Below are positions 1 to 8,753 of a DNA stretch of 64,000 nucleotides, piece by piece. The DNA comes from DASSFG01 sp035547915 (GTDB taxonomy: Bacteria; Planctomycetota; Planctomycetia; Pirellulales; JAICIG01), in contig DASZTS010000087.1 in NCBI GenBank assembly GCA_035547915.1, forward strand, positions 62,001 to 126,000, read 5' to 3'. Within the stretch, counting starts at the first letter, position 1. Each line of letters starts with the position of its first letter. Position numbers and translations under genes: made by a program. The notes below the pieces were generated by a model. It had not been told where the DNA came from and did not search any database. It was given only the letters and a program-made list of their open reading frames with translations.

Positions 1-1
1 G

Positions 2-256
2 CTTTCCTGGCGCAGCGATGATGCAGAACCACGGACCGTCATCGTGTCGCGCGTCGTGCCGAGCTCCCCCGTTGCGAAGGCAGGCATACAGGTCAACGAC
101 CGGATTTACGAGGTATCGGGCCGGCCGTTCGCCAACGATGCAGAATTCAGGCGGCTCCTGGCGGACGCCAACGGGAAGGAGTTGGACTTTCTCACCGAGC
201 GAGAGGGGCGCGTGCGGACCGTGCCGATCAAGTTCCCAGATTCGGTGAGCAAGTGA
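2..256 (+). CDS. PDZ domain protein, C-terminal part (5' end outside window)
   Basis: The reading frame is open from the window edge to the TGA at 254-256. The visible 84 residues form the second half of a PDZ domain: VPSSPVAKAGIQVNDRI is the usual loop and strand of HtrA-type or planctomycete PDZ proteins, followed by an NDAEFRRLL helix and a final strand. No protease triad is visible because the upstream part is missing, so whether this belongs to an HtrA-type protease or to another secreted PDZ protein cannot be decided here. The PDZ domain would bind C-terminal or internal peptide tails. It ends about 240 bp before the next likely start codon. Confidence 0.75.
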   Translation, partial: LSWRSDDAEPRTVIVSRVVPSSPVAKAGIQVNDRIYEVSGRPFANDAEFRRLLADANGKELDFLTEREGRVRTVPIKFPDSVSK

Positions 257-390
257 GCGATCCGCGCTCCTGTTGCAATGCGCATCATCGCGCCGTTCGA
301 ACCTTGGAGGGAGACCGCACGAATTCCCTCAAGGCGCAGCTCCGATCTGAAGCGAAGCCGGCACGTGCGTTTCCTGCCTGTCGACACTGG

Positions 391-417
391 TTGCCGGCTC
401 TGGGCCAACGCTATACT
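391..417 (+). promoter_or_regulatory. possible sigma-70-type promoter
   Basis: TTGCCG at 391-396 and TATACT at 412-417 are separated by 15 bases, which is short for a sigma-70 promoter. The -10 box lies about 75 bases before the ATG at 493, matching that gene's signal-peptide start. The call rests only on the match to consensus. Confidence 0.35.
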
Positions 418-492
418 GAACGCCACGGCGCCGGGAAGCCGTTCTGGTTGTTTTGTCGTTCCCACCAAAACGAATCCTCAGAGATCCCGACC

Positions 493-1593
493 ATGATCAG
501 GCAATCGATCTGTTTGGCAGCGGTTCTAGCGTTTACGACGGCGGCGGTATCCGCGGCCGAACGGCTGAGCGGGCTCGATTGCCAGGGCCAGCCCGATTTG
601 AAATTCGCCGGGCCCATGGCGTTCGGTCCCGACGGGATCCTGTTCGTGGGCGATCCCGCCAGCGCTGCGGTGTTCGCGATCGATACCGACGATCGCTCCG
701 GCAACGTTGGCGCTGCGATCAACGTGACGGCCGTGAATCAGCAGGTCGCGGCCCTTCTCGGTTCGGCGCCCGATCAGGTGCTGATCAACGATGTCGCCGT
801 TAATCCCTTGTCGGGAACGGCCTACCTGAGCGTCTCTCGCGGCCGCGGGCCCGATGCGGTTCCTGTGATTTTGCGAGTGCGCTCCGATGGAAAGCTGGCC
901 GAACTGGTGCTCGAAAAGGTTCGCTATGCCAAGGCGGCGCTGCCCAACGCGCCAAGCCCGGGCGCCAAGGACCGCCGCGGGAACAGCCAACGGCAAGAAT
1001 CGATTACCGACTTGGCGTATGTGGATGGCCGTGTCGTCGTGGCCGGCCTATCAAACGAGGAGTTTTCGTCGAACTTGCGGACGATTCCTTTCCCGTTCGC
1101 CGACACGGATGCCGGCACCAGTGTCGAGATTTTCCACGCCTCACACGGCAAACTCGAGACCCACGCCCCCGTGCGAACGTTCGTTTCGTACACGATCAAC
1201 GACCAGCCGCATCTGCTGGCCGCCTACACTTGCACGCCGCTGGTCAAGGTGCCGCTCGTCGAGTTGAAGCCCGGCAAGAAGGTGCGCGGCACCACGGTGG
1301 CCGAGCTGGGCAATCACAATCGGCCGCTCGACATCGTCGTATACGAGAAGGGCGGCAAGGAGTATCTGCTCATCGCCAACAGTGCCCGCGGTGTGATGAA
1401 GCTTGCGGCCGACCAACTCGGAGACGCCGAGGGGATCGAGTCGCCCGTCAAGGACACGGCGGGCGTCGGCTACGAGACCGTGGAAGGGTTGAAGGGCGTG
1501 CAGCAGCTCGACAAGCTTGACGACAAGCAAGCGCTGTTGTTGATCGAAGCATCGCCGGGCACCCTGGATTTGCAGACCGTAGCCTTGCCCTAA
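493..1593 (+). CDS. secreted beta-propeller-like protein of unknown function
   Basis: The 366-residue protein begins with a clear signal peptide (MIRQSICLAAVLAFTTAAVSA). The mature part resembles the blades of a six-bladed or NHL-type beta-propeller: GPMAFGPDGILFVGD near residue 38, INDVAVNPLSGTAYLSVSRG near 98, and ITDLAYVDGRVVVAGLSNEEF near 170. It is probably periplasmic or surface exposed. I chose ATG 493 over an in-frame GTG at 253 because only the 493 start gives an N-terminal signal peptide and because the extra 80 residues have atypical composition. No catalytic motif is visible and the substrate is unknown. The next gene also encodes a secreted protein, 27 bases downstream, so the two are probably cotranscribed. 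Confidence 0.75.
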   Translation: MIRQSICLAAVLAFTTAAVSAAERLSGLDCQGQPDLKFAGPMAFGPDGILFVGDPASAAVFAIDTDDRSGNVGAAINVTAVNQQVAALLGSAPDQVLINDVAVNPLSGTAYLSVSRGRGPDAVPVILRVRSDGKLAELVLEKVRYAKAALPNAPSPGAKDRRGNSQRQESITDLAYVDGRVVVAGLSNEEFSSNLRTIPFPFADTDAGTSVEIFHASHGKLETHAPVRTFVSYTINDQPHLLAAYTCTPLVKVPLVELKPGKKVRGTTVAELGNHNRPLDIVVYEKGGKEYLLIANSARGVMKLAADQLGDAEGIESPVKDTAGVGYETVEGLKGVQQLDKLDDKQALLLIEASPGTLDLQTVALP

Positions 1594-1620
1594 TTCCACC
1601 ACGCAGGTCTCAGCAATCGC

Positions 1621-2760
1621 ATGCGGTGCGTCTCGAAAGGGCGCTCTTTGTGGCGCTCCGCGTTAGTTGCGCTTTTATTGGTTTGCAGGCCAGCCGTCGC
1701 CGCGCCATCGGAACCGGCCATTTCGTTGGCCACCGACGGCGACGGCCGGCGCGTGTTTGAATTGCGCCCGCTGGATAGCGAACGCGTAGCTACGTTGCGC
1801 GAGAGGCCGGAGGCCTCGTTTGCAGTCTATGCGGTCTTCGACGCACAGCCGCCGAATCCGCCGCCCCTGGCGGGACGTTATTCAACATTGCCCGACGGGC
1901 TACGGTTCACGCCCCGCTTTCCATTGGAGCCGGGAATGCGCTATCGGGCCGAGTATCGGCAAGACGGGGAAGAGGCGGTCGTCGAGGAATTTCGCATTCC
2001 CGCGCGTGCGCCAGCGCCGGCCGCGCGAGTGACCGCGATCTATCCGAGTAGCGACAAGCTGCCGCAGAACCAGCTCAAATTCTATGTGCGATTCACGGCT
2101 CCGATGAGTCGCGGCGACGCTTACAAACACCTCGAACTGCTCGACGCGGCCGGCAATCGTGTCGATCTACCGTTTCTCGAACTCGGCGAGGAGTTGTGGA
2201 ATCCGGCCGGAGATCGCCTCACACTGCTGCTCGACCCGGCCCGCGTGAAACGGGGCTTGAAGCCGCGCGAAGACTCGGGACCGGTACTAGAGGTCGGCCG
2301 AACGTATTCGCTCGTGATAGGTCGCGATCTTCGTGACGCAGCCGGCAGGCCGCTCGAAGGCGATTTCCGCAAAAAGTTTCTCGTCGGTGAGCCGGATGAG
2401 ACGTGCCCGCAACCGCGACGGTGGCGGTTAACGATTCCCGCCGCGGACACGATCTCGCCGCTCGTGGTTAAGTTCGACGAACCTTTGGATCGTGCTCTGC
2501 TGGACCGTATGCTGTGGGTGGTCGACGGCGGGGATGAAACCGTGCCGGGCAAGGCCGTGGTGGGGCCTGGCGAGACGAGTTGGACGTTTGAACCTCAGCA
2601 GGCGTGGCCGCCGGGCCGATACCGGCTGATAGCCGACACCTGGCTCGAGGATTTGGCCGGCAACAGCATCGCCCGGAAATTCGAGCTCGACGGCGTATCC
2701 GCTGAGCGAGCGACCCGGGCCGACGAGACCGTGGGCGTCGACTTCAAAATCGGTTTCTGA
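1621..2760 (+). CDS. secreted protein with SbsA-type Ig-like domain
   Basis: This 379-residue protein has a signal peptide (hydrophobic stretch SALVALLLVCRPAVA). Residues 90-120 (LPDGLRFTPRFPLEPGMRY) and 310-345 (WTFEPQQAWPPGRYRLI, LEDLAGN) match the repeated pattern of bacterial SbsA or Big_5 Ig-like domains, where a folded 'extreme value' strand is followed by 'PG..Y.l....l.D.aGN'. At least two such domains appear to be present. Proteins of this type are surface-layer or envelope-associated; no enzymatic motif is visible. It follows the preceding secreted gene by 27 bases and ends 5 bases before scpA, so all three may share a transcript. Confidence 0.7.
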   Translation: MRCVSKGRSLWRSALVALLLVCRPAVAAPSEPAISLATDGDGRRVFELRPLDSERVATLRERPEASFAVYAVFDAQPPNPPPLAGRYSTLPDGLRFTPRFPLEPGMRYRAEYRQDGEEAVVEEFRIPARAPAPAARVTAIYPSSDKLPQNQLKFYVRFTAPMSRGDAYKHLELLDAAGNRVDLPFLELGEELWNPAGDRLTLLLDPARVKRGLKPREDSGPVLEVGRTYSLVIGRDLRDAAGRPLEGDFRKKFLVGEPDETCPQPRRWRLTIPAADTISPLVVKFDEPLDRALLDRMLWVVDGGDETVPGKAVVGPGETSWTFEPQQAWPPGRYRLIADTWLEDLAGNSIARKFELDGVSAERATRADETVGVDFKIGF

Positions 2761-2765
2761 TCGGC

Positions 2766-3551
2766 ATGACCTTCCGCATCGATCTCGACATCTTCCGCGG
2801 GCCGCTGGACCTGCTGCTCTACCTGGTGCGGAAGCACGAGTTGGAGATCGTCGACATTCCCATCGCCACGATTACCGACCAGTTTCTCGCCCACCTCGGC
2901 GTCATCGAGCAGCTCGACGTGAACGCCGTGGGCGACTTTCTCGAGATGGCCAGTACGCTGATCGAAATCAAGTCGCGCATGGTGTTGCCGCGCGGCGGCG
3001 AAGAGGAAGAGATCGTCGAAGATGCCCGCCAAGATCTCGTGCGGCGGTTGCTGGAATACAAGCAGTTCAAGGACGCCGCCAGCATCCTCGAAGAGCGAAG
3101 CCGAGCGTGGCAGGAACGGTTTCCGCGTATGGCCAGCGAACTGTCGCAACGTGGACGCGACTTGGCCGACGAGCCGATCCAGGAACTCGAGCTGTGGGAC
3201 TTGGTCAGCGCATTCGGCCGGATCATGCGCGATTACCACGTCGCGGTGCCCTCGAACATTGTCTACGACGACACGCCGATTCACGTCTACATGGCACGTA
3301 TCCATGAGCGGCTGCGGCAGCACGGCCGCGTGGCGTTCGGCGATCTGTTCGAGCCGGGCATGCATAAATCGGCCCTGATTGGGATGTTCTTGGCAGTCCT
3401 CGAGCTTGTCCGGCATCATGGCGTGCGCGCCGAGCAGCCGGAATTGCATTCCGAAATCTGGCTCCGTGCCGGCGACGGATTGGCCGCTCCCCTCGACCCG
3501 TCGCAGACCGACAACTACGATCATGCCGCCCGCCGCGAGCCCGGCGAGTGA
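2766..3551 (+). CDS. scpA: segregation and condensation protein A
   Basis: ScpA is the kleisin subunit of the SMC-ScpA-ScpB condensin that compacts and segregates the chromosome. The 261-residue length is typical. The N-terminal kleisin signature is plain: FRGPLDLLLYLVRKHELEI at residues 10-28, followed by the helix DFLEMASTLIEIKSRMVLP near 58-76. The C-terminal winged-helix part (VAFGDLF, GMFLAVLELVRHHGV) contacts the SMC head. Neither scpB nor smc is nearby. The gene starts 5 bases after the preceding stop codon. Confidence 0.95.
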   Translation: MTFRIDLDIFRGPLDLLLYLVRKHELEIVDIPIATITDQFLAHLGVIEQLDVNAVGDFLEMASTLIEIKSRMVLPRGGEEEEIVEDARQDLVRRLLEYKQFKDAASILEERSRAWQERFPRMASELSQRGRDLADEPIQELELWDLVSAFGRIMRDYHVAVPSNIVYDDTPIHVYMARIHERLRQHGRVAFGDLFEPGMHKSALIGMFLAVLELVRHHGVRAEQPELHSEIWLRAGDGLAAPLDPSQTDNYDHAARREPGE

Positions 3552-3569
3552 ACTTCTCGGCGGGAGTGG

Positions 3570-3597
3570 TTGTCAACGCAGGGGGTATCTCTACACT
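3570..3597 (+). promoter_or_regulatory. predicted sigma-70-type promoter
   Basis: TTGTCA at 3570-3575 and TACACT at 3592-3597 are separated by 16 bases. They lie just after the scpA stop codon and 79 bases before the start of the tRNase Z-like gene, in a 124-base gap without a coding frame. The prediction is by consensus only. Confidence 0.45.
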
Positions 3598-3675
3598 GAT
3601 AGCCTTAACGGTCGCCTAACAATTGAGAGATAGCCCTTACTGCAAGCGCCGCGGCGCAGGGCGGGTTCATTCAGC

Positions 3676-4515
3676 ATGGTCAACAATCTGCCCTGCAAGA
3701 CGCTTGTTCATAAGGGCCTGACGATCGAAGGCTACTCGCGGGCCGCCGTGCAGACGTATTGGCGTTTTCCCGAGCTCAAGCTCGGGTTCGACCTGGGCGC
3801 ACAACCGTGGGCCTTCATGGGAACGGGCACCTGGCTGGTGTCGCACGCCCACCTCGATCACATCGCGGCTCTGCCGGTCTATGTCGCCCGCCGGCGAATG
3901 ATGAAGATGGAGCCGCCTACGATCCATTTGCCCGAAGAGGCGGTCGAGCCGGTGCGGCGCATCCTGAAGCTGTTCACGCGCCTCGACCGCGGTCGACTCC
4001 CCTGCACGCTGCTACCGACGCGGCCGGGCGACGAAATCGAGATCTCGCGCGAGTTGGTCGTCACCGTCTCGGCCACGAAACATACCGTGCCGTCTTTGGG
4101 ATTCGTCGTCTGGGAGCGGCGGAAGAAACTCAAGCCCGAGTATCAACAGCTCGCGGGCGACCAGATCCGCGATCTACGCATGTCGGGTATCGAAGTGACC
4201 GAGGAGCGGCGTCTGCCGCGCGTGGCCTACCTGGGCGATAGTTCGCCCGAGGGGCTCGACAACTGCCCGGCCATGTTCGAGGCAGAGGTGCTGATCACCG
4301 AGCTCACCTTCGTCGCTCCCCGGCATCGCAAAGACAAGATCCACAAGTTCGGGCACATGCACCTCGATGACCTGATCGAGCGTCGCGATCGTTTTCACAA
4401 CGAGTTGATCGTGGCCTCGCACTTCAGCACGCGCTATCACCAGAACCAGGTGCGGCAGCATGTATCGCAGGCCCTGCCCGATATGCTCGGTGGCCGACTA
4501 CACCTCTGGTTGTGA
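3676..4515 (+). CDS. tRNase Z-like metallo-beta-lactamase-fold hydrolase
   Basis: A 279-residue metallo-beta-lactamase-fold enzyme. The zinc motif HAHLDH is at about residues 56-61, the aspartate in YLGDSSPEGLD near 186, and the final ligand motif VASHFSTRY near 253, which is the HF(S/T)xRY signature of tRNase Z rather than of other MBL families. The N-terminal half (KGLTIEGYSRAAVQT then GFDLGAQP) resembles the short plant-type tRNase Z (TRZ1/TRZ2) more than E. coli RNase BN, and the length fits the short form. The likely role is endonucleolytic removal of tRNA 3' trailers, but a different MBL substrate cannot be excluded. It probably has its own promoter at 3570-3597. Confidence 0.75.
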   Translation: MVNNLPCKTLVHKGLTIEGYSRAAVQTYWRFPELKLGFDLGAQPWAFMGTGTWLVSHAHLDHIAALPVYVARRRMMKMEPPTIHLPEEAVEPVRRILKLFTRLDRGRLPCTLLPTRPGDEIEISRELVVTVSATKHTVPSLGFVVWERRKKLKPEYQQLAGDQIRDLRMSGIEVTEERRLPRVAYLGDSSPEGLDNCPAMFEAEVLITELTFVAPRHRKDKIHKFGHMHLDDLIERRDRFHNELIVASHFSTRYHQNQVRQHVSQALPDMLGGRLHLWL

Positions 4516-4704
4516 GAGGCGAATCGCTGCTGCATCCGGTCGATGCGGCGCCATCGCGTGCCGGCCTTGCCGATGGTAGCGATTTTTCGCGGGCCAGCGA
4601 TTGCCGAGCAGTTTGACGCAGCGCCGCCGCGGGCTATGCTTTCTGGGCGATTGTGCGCCCGCCGGCGGATTGGAATGGCATCCCACCGGCGTCGAAACGA
4701 TCGG

Positions 4705-6129
4705 ATGAAGAACGGAATGAATCTCGTCCTGCGACGTGGCGCGGTGTGCGTCTGGGCCATCGCCGCCTGCTGTGGTTCGCCCCTCCTGGCAGCCTTTCCA
4801 TCCGCCCCGGTGGCACGACCATCGACGAGGCCGTCCGGATCGGTGCAGGCACTCGCCAGTGCCGCAACCTCCCGCGAAGGCAACGATACGTCCTCACGCG
4901 ACTCGCGCTGGGACGTGCTCGGACGAACGATTGAAGATCGGGTGATCGAGTACCGCCAGTTTGGCGAGGGCCGCCGGCAGGTATTGGTGGTCGGCCCCCT
5001 CGACGGCGACGAAGTGGCCGGACTCGAACTCGTCGAACAGCTCGCGGAGCATCTCGACCGTTTTCCGCGCCGTACGAATGGCGCGCGTGTCACACTCGTG
5101 CGGGACCCGAACCCCGATGGCCGACTGAGGCGTTTGGGAGGCAACGCGCGGGGTGTCCGGCTCGACCGCAATTTTCCCACGCGCAATTGGCGAAAGATTC
5201 CCATGGGCAGCATCTGGCTAAGCGGCCGTGAGCCGGAGAGTGAGCCCGAGACGCGTGTCGTCATCGATCTGCTGGGTGATGTTCGGCCTGACCAGGTGAT
5301 CGTGCTTGGGGCCACCCGTCGGAATGCGGAGCTCACGTACACCGGCCCGGCAGAAGGATTGGCCCGCGAGTTTGCCAAGCTGAGCGGACTGCGCCCGATG
5401 GCCGCGAACACGATCGCGGAACAAGGCTCGCTGGCCGTATATATTGGCACCGACCGGGACGTGCCGACACTACAGGTGCGCGTGCCCGCCGGTATGCGAC
5501 GAGACGTGCTTTGGTCGACCTACAAACGCGCCTTGCTGGCGGTTCTAGGTGGCGAGTCGGCCGAAGGTGACGATCCGCGCGATGACCGCCCAGCCGTCGG
5601 CGAGCCGTCTTCCTCCACGGGTTCTCCAGGCGTGGCACAGGCCATTCCGCAGCGAGATCTGGGCGACAAAGTTGTTTCGCCTGAGCGTGCCCAGCCATTC
5701 ACTGTCCTGGCGACGGCCAAAGGCGGGGCATCCGGACGCACTGGCGATGCCACAGGCGGACAGCAGCCGGCCGGCACGCCGAGCGTGCTATCTGCCGACG
5801 ATTTGGAATTCGGTGGAGAACTCGTGCCCGTCACCCCTGTTCCGCGCGAGCATGGCCTGGCGCCGACAAAGCCGCAGGTGCGTCCACCGGCGAACAAACG
5901 TACGTTCGCCGCTCCTCGGGCCACGGTGCGAGCCCAGCCGAACGGCAACTTCCCACCCGCCACGCTTGTTCGGCCGAACGCGAACAGCGTCGTTCCATCG
6001 GCACCCACCCAATCCCCCTCTGGATCACAAAAGACCGTCGAGCGGCTCCCGGCAGTTGATACGGCGCCCGCGGCGCTGCCTCGGCGCATGCCGCAACCGA
6101 TCCCGCTCTATCCCGAAACGGGATATTGA
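4705..6129 (+). CDS. secreted M14 carboxypeptidase-like protein, apparent pseudoenzyme
   Basis: The 474-residue protein has a signal peptide in residues 1-30, an MpaA/zinc-carboxypeptidase-like domain at about 70-285, and a proline-rich, probably disordered tail. Family landmarks are present: NPDG (136-139), RNFP then NW (155-162) and SEPET (179-183). The catalytic residues are not. The zinc motif HxxE reads DGDE (100-103), so the histidine is aspartate. The third zinc ligand region, VxFHDPL in E. coli MpaA, reads VIVLGATR (198-205). The catalytic glutamate region (AEFP in MpaA) reads VRVP (258-261). It is probably a non-catalytic, peptide- or muropeptide-binding protein. ATG 4705 was chosen because it begins the signal peptide; an upstream in-frame ATG at 4543 adds an Arg-rich leader. 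Confidence 0.7.
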   Translation: MKNGMNLVLRRGAVCVWAIAACCGSPLLAAFPSAPVARPSTRPSGSVQALASAATSREGNDTSSRDSRWDVLGRTIEDRVIEYRQFGEGRRQVLVVGPLDGDEVAGLELVEQLAEHLDRFPRRTNGARVTLVRDPNPDGRLRRLGGNARGVRLDRNFPTRNWRKIPMGSIWLSGREPESEPETRVVIDLLGDVRPDQVIVLGATRRNAELTYTGPAEGLAREFAKLSGLRPMAANTIAEQGSLAVYIGTDRDVPTLQVRVPAGMRRDVLWSTYKRALLAVLGGESAEGDDPRDDRPAVGEPSSSTGSPGVAQAIPQRDLGDKVVSPERAQPFTVLATAKGGASGRTGDATGGQQPAGTPSVLSADDLEFGGELVPVTPVPREHGLAPTKPQVRPPANKRTFAAPRATVRAQPNGNFPPATLVRPNANSVVPSAPTQSPSGSQKTVERLPAVDTAPAALPRRMPQPIPLYPETGY

Positions 6130-6186
6130 AGCGCTGTACGATATCCGAACGGCTAGCTCACTGCCGACATCGGAGGTCGGTCCGGT

Positions 6187-7548
6187 TCAAGGTGCCTCGT
6201 AACCCAAACCCGGGCCATCGAGAACGGCCGTGCCGAGCATGCCGTCGTGAATCTTGAACATGCTCGGATAGCGATCACGCCAGCCCAGGTTTCCCTTGGG
6301 GCAATACTGCCGTGAGTTACCTTCGATGGCGGCGACGGTGGGAATGCGGGCCGAGAGACTCGCCGAGTGCAAGAACGAGGCGCCGGGGCAGGTCAGGTCT
6401 TGCACGCAGAGAAACATGCCGTATTTCTGTGCTGCCGCGCCCATCAAGAGCGCCTCGGTCTGGCCCTTGCACGCCTTGAGCGCGACGCCGGAATAACCCA
6501 TCTCGCGCGACAGAACGAGGCTTTCGAAGTCGACCAGCGACTCGTCGATCACCACCGGTTTGATCCGGGCGGCGGCGTGCATGCGGTGGTGGGGATGCGA
6601 TTTCAAGTCGCGGTGCGTCGGTTGCTCGATGTATTGCACGCGCGCCAGCGCGCCTGGGCTCACCTCTTGGAGTTGGGCGAGAAAATCGAGCACGTAGCTG
6701 ACGTCGGCACAGCGCTCGTTGAAATCGAGTGAGTAGTTCCAGCGCTCGCAACCACGCTCGGCCTGCGCAGCGACTGCTACGCGTTCGACACCTGCTACGC
6801 GCTCGACGTCCCACTTCGCATCGTCGCCGTTGAGCTTGATCTTCAGGTGAGTCAGCCCATCGGCCTTGATCCATTCGCCCAACGTTTCCGGCAAGCCGTC
6901 GTCGATTCGCTGATCGACTTCGGCCTCCGTCAGAGGATCGAGTGCGCCGACCAAGTGGTAGAGGGGCATCCGCGCTTTCGGCTCGCGCAGCGTGTAACGG
7001 TCGAGATACTCGCCGCGAAAATCGTCGCCCAGCCAGTGCGCCAGATCGCGGCTGACGAACTCCGGGCCGAGTGCGTTGTACGAATTGAGGCCGAGCGCCT
7101 TCCCAAAACCGTCGTGTACGGCGGCTTCGATCGGGCTGGCCGCGACGAGTTGCGCCAATCGCGGCATCGGCTCCGCGATACCGAGCCGCCGGACCACATC
7201 GGTCGTAGTGTCCTCGTGAGTGCGAGCCAGATCGGTCGTGATGTCGAGCGGATGCCCAGCTTCGGAATATTCGTCAGCCTGCGCCACGAGTCGCCGGCAG
7301 AGATCGACCATCGCGCTCAGCGTCTTCTCGGCCGGCACATCGCGCGTCGGCCAGCCCCAGATGTTGCTCATGGGCATCGAACCGAGGCCACGAGCACGAC
7401 GGCCGTCTCGGGTCTCGACATCGGCCCAGACGTGCATCAACACCGCATCGGTGACCACGCGGCCGCCGAACTTCATCGGCGATCGAAAGGCGATACGCTC
7501 TTCTTCGAGCAGGAGACTGCGGACGTAAATGTCGGTCGGCTTGGACAC
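6187..7548 (-). CDS. enolase-superfamily enzyme (mandelate racemase/muconate lactonizing type)
   Basis: A 453-residue protein of the enolase superfamily. Characteristic elements in order: the KxK-type base motif LTHLKIKLNGDD near residue 238, metal ligands in YSLDFNER (D) and VQYIEQP (E), then VVIDESLVD, and the second-side lysine in GVALKACKGQTEA. These enzymes abstract a proton alpha to a carboxylate and carry out racemisation, epimerisation, dehydration or cycloisomerisation; the substrate cannot be read from the sequence. The family is usually about 370-400 residues, so this one is long, with an extended N-terminal capping domain. The GTG start at 7548 overlaps the TAG of the upstream response-regulator gene by one base (TAGTG), which implies translational coupling. 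Confidence 0.8.
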   Translation of the reverse strand: MSKPTDIYVRSLLLEEERIAFRSPMKFGGRVVTDAVLMHVWADVETRDGRRARGLGSMPMSNIWGWPTRDVPAEKTLSAMVDLCRRLVAQADEYSEAGHPLDITTDLARTHEDTTTDVVRRLGIAEPMPRLAQLVAASPIEAAVHDGFGKALGLNSYNALGPEFVSRDLAHWLGDDFRGEYLDRYTLREPKARMPLYHLVGALDPLTEAEVDQRIDDGLPETLGEWIKADGLTHLKIKLNGDDAKWDVERVAGVERVAVAAQAERGCERWNYSLDFNERCADVSYVLDFLAQLQEVSPGALARVQYIEQPTHRDLKSHPHHRMHAAARIKPVVIDESLVDFESLVLSREMGYSGVALKACKGQTEALLMGAAAQKYGMFLCVQDLTCPGASFLHSASLSARIPTVAAIEGNSRQYCPKGNLGWRDRYPSMFKIHDGMLGTAVLDGPGLGYEAP

Positions 7549-8180
7549 TAAACCAGCCCTTTGCGAACGGCCCATACCGCGGCTTGCGTGCGATCGGAAA
7601 CACCGATCTTGCGCAGGACGTGTTGCACGTGCTCTTTCACGGTTTCGTAGCTGATCCCCAAGGCCTGGGCAATCTCCTTGTTGGTCAGGCCGAAGGCGAG
7701 CTGCCGCAGCACTTCACTTTCGCGCTGCGTGAGCGGCACTTCGACGTCGGCGGTGACCCGCGGAGTGGCCAAGGCACCCGTCACGCGGCGCAGCTCTTCG
7801 CGCGTCCAAGCGTCGCCCCCCCCGGCCACGCGGCGGATGGCGGCCAGCAATTCCTCGCCGCTGAGGCCCTTCATCAAGTAACCACTCGCGCCGAGCGCCA
7901 CAGCCCTGGCAACGTAGGTCGGATTGTCGTAGGTGGAAAGCATGAGCACGGGAATGCTCGGCCGGTCGAGTTTGATACGGCCCAGGGCATTCAATCCGTC
8001 GCTATCAGCCATACGGATGTCCAATAGGACGACGTCGGGCTTGTGCTTCGCCGTCAACTTGACGGCTTCCTCACCGGTGGTTGCCTCGGCGACGATCTCG
8101 ATGTCGGTGCCACTGACAAGGCTCTTCAAGCCCGAGCGAACGACTTCATGGTCGTCGGCAATGAGAATTCTTATAGCCAT
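7548..8180 (-). CDS. NarL/LuxR-family response regulator, orphan
   Basis: The 210-residue regulator has a receiver domain at residues 1-120 and a LuxR-type helix-turn-helix at about 145-208. The acidic pair IADDHE is near residue 7, the phosphoacceptor aspartate in VVLLDIRM near 54, the conserved Ser/Thr in MLSTYDN and the lysine in YLMKG. The C-terminal block LTQRESEVLRQLAFGLTNKEIA with ETVKEHV is the GerE/LuxR signature. No histidine kinase gene lies beside it. It is the first gene of a two-gene transcript with the enolase-superfamily enzyme. Confidence 0.92.
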   Translation of the reverse strand: MAIRILIADDHEVVRSGLKSLVSGTDIEIVAEATTGEEAVKLTAKHKPDVVLLDIRMADSDGLNALGRIKLDRPSIPVLMLSTYDNPTYVARAVALGASGYLMKGLSGEELLAAIRRVAGGGDAWTREELRRVTGALATPRVTADVEVPLTQRESEVLRQLAFGLTNKEIAQALGISYETVKEHVQHVLRKIGVSDRTQAAVWAVRKGLV

Positions 8181-8753
8181 AGTTACTCCCGCTAGGTCCG
8201 CCGGTCTGCGGACCGATCACGCTGCATTCGGTTAACACGAAACGCGCCCCCTGTGCCCGTCCAGGGCCGCGCCGCGCCGTTCGATCACGCTTCCCACGCT
8301 GCCCCAGATCGTCGGCCGCAGCTCGAATTCGTCGGTCTCCAATCGCCGCAGCGCCAAGCGCTCGCCATGAGACCGAAACTGCGACGTTAACAGGGAGGGA
8401 AGGCGTTGAGGATGGTCAGGCAGGTCAGCACAAACACAAGCCAAGTCAGGTTCGTTCTGAGAATAACCTCCGCTCCCGCGGCCGTAGATACCCCTGCCGG
8501 GCTAATTCGATTTTCCCTATCGGATTGGATCGACGGCGCCCCCGCGTACAACCGCCTATGTTAGAACATCCGCTGAATCAAGATGCAACAAATAACTCTT
8601 CGGAGCTGCGTCTACCTGCTTCAATTATATGCCTGCGTCTCCTCTTCGACCGACGATCTGCCGCCGAACACCCGCGATAAATGGCGGTTCGGCCGCTTCC
8701 CCTCTACAATGGTCGGAGCCGTTGGTCTCTTTGTCCGCCGAGAATCGCTTGTA
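8181..8753. other. divergent intergenic region, no convincing gene
   Basis: 573 bases separate the response regulator (minus) from the fusion protease (plus). The part from about 8450 to 8750 is less GC-rich than the flanks, as expected for promoters. A minus-strand open frame of 70 codons (8232-8444) and a leftward extension of the protease frame to 8583 exist, but neither has a recognisable protein or a believable start. I see no clear -35/-10 pair or terminator. Confidence 0.5.

Noticed and set aside
253..492. A longer version of the first complete gene starting at GTG 253
   Set aside because: The additional 80 residues push the signal peptide inside the protein; ATG 493 is better.
8232..8444. 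A 70-codon minus-strand frame between the response regulator and the protease
   Set aside because: No ribosome-binding site, no homologue and unusual composition.
8583..8753. An N-terminal extension of the fusion protease from ATG 8583
   Set aside because: The extension lies in a less GC-rich stretch and would place the signal peptide at residue 58.
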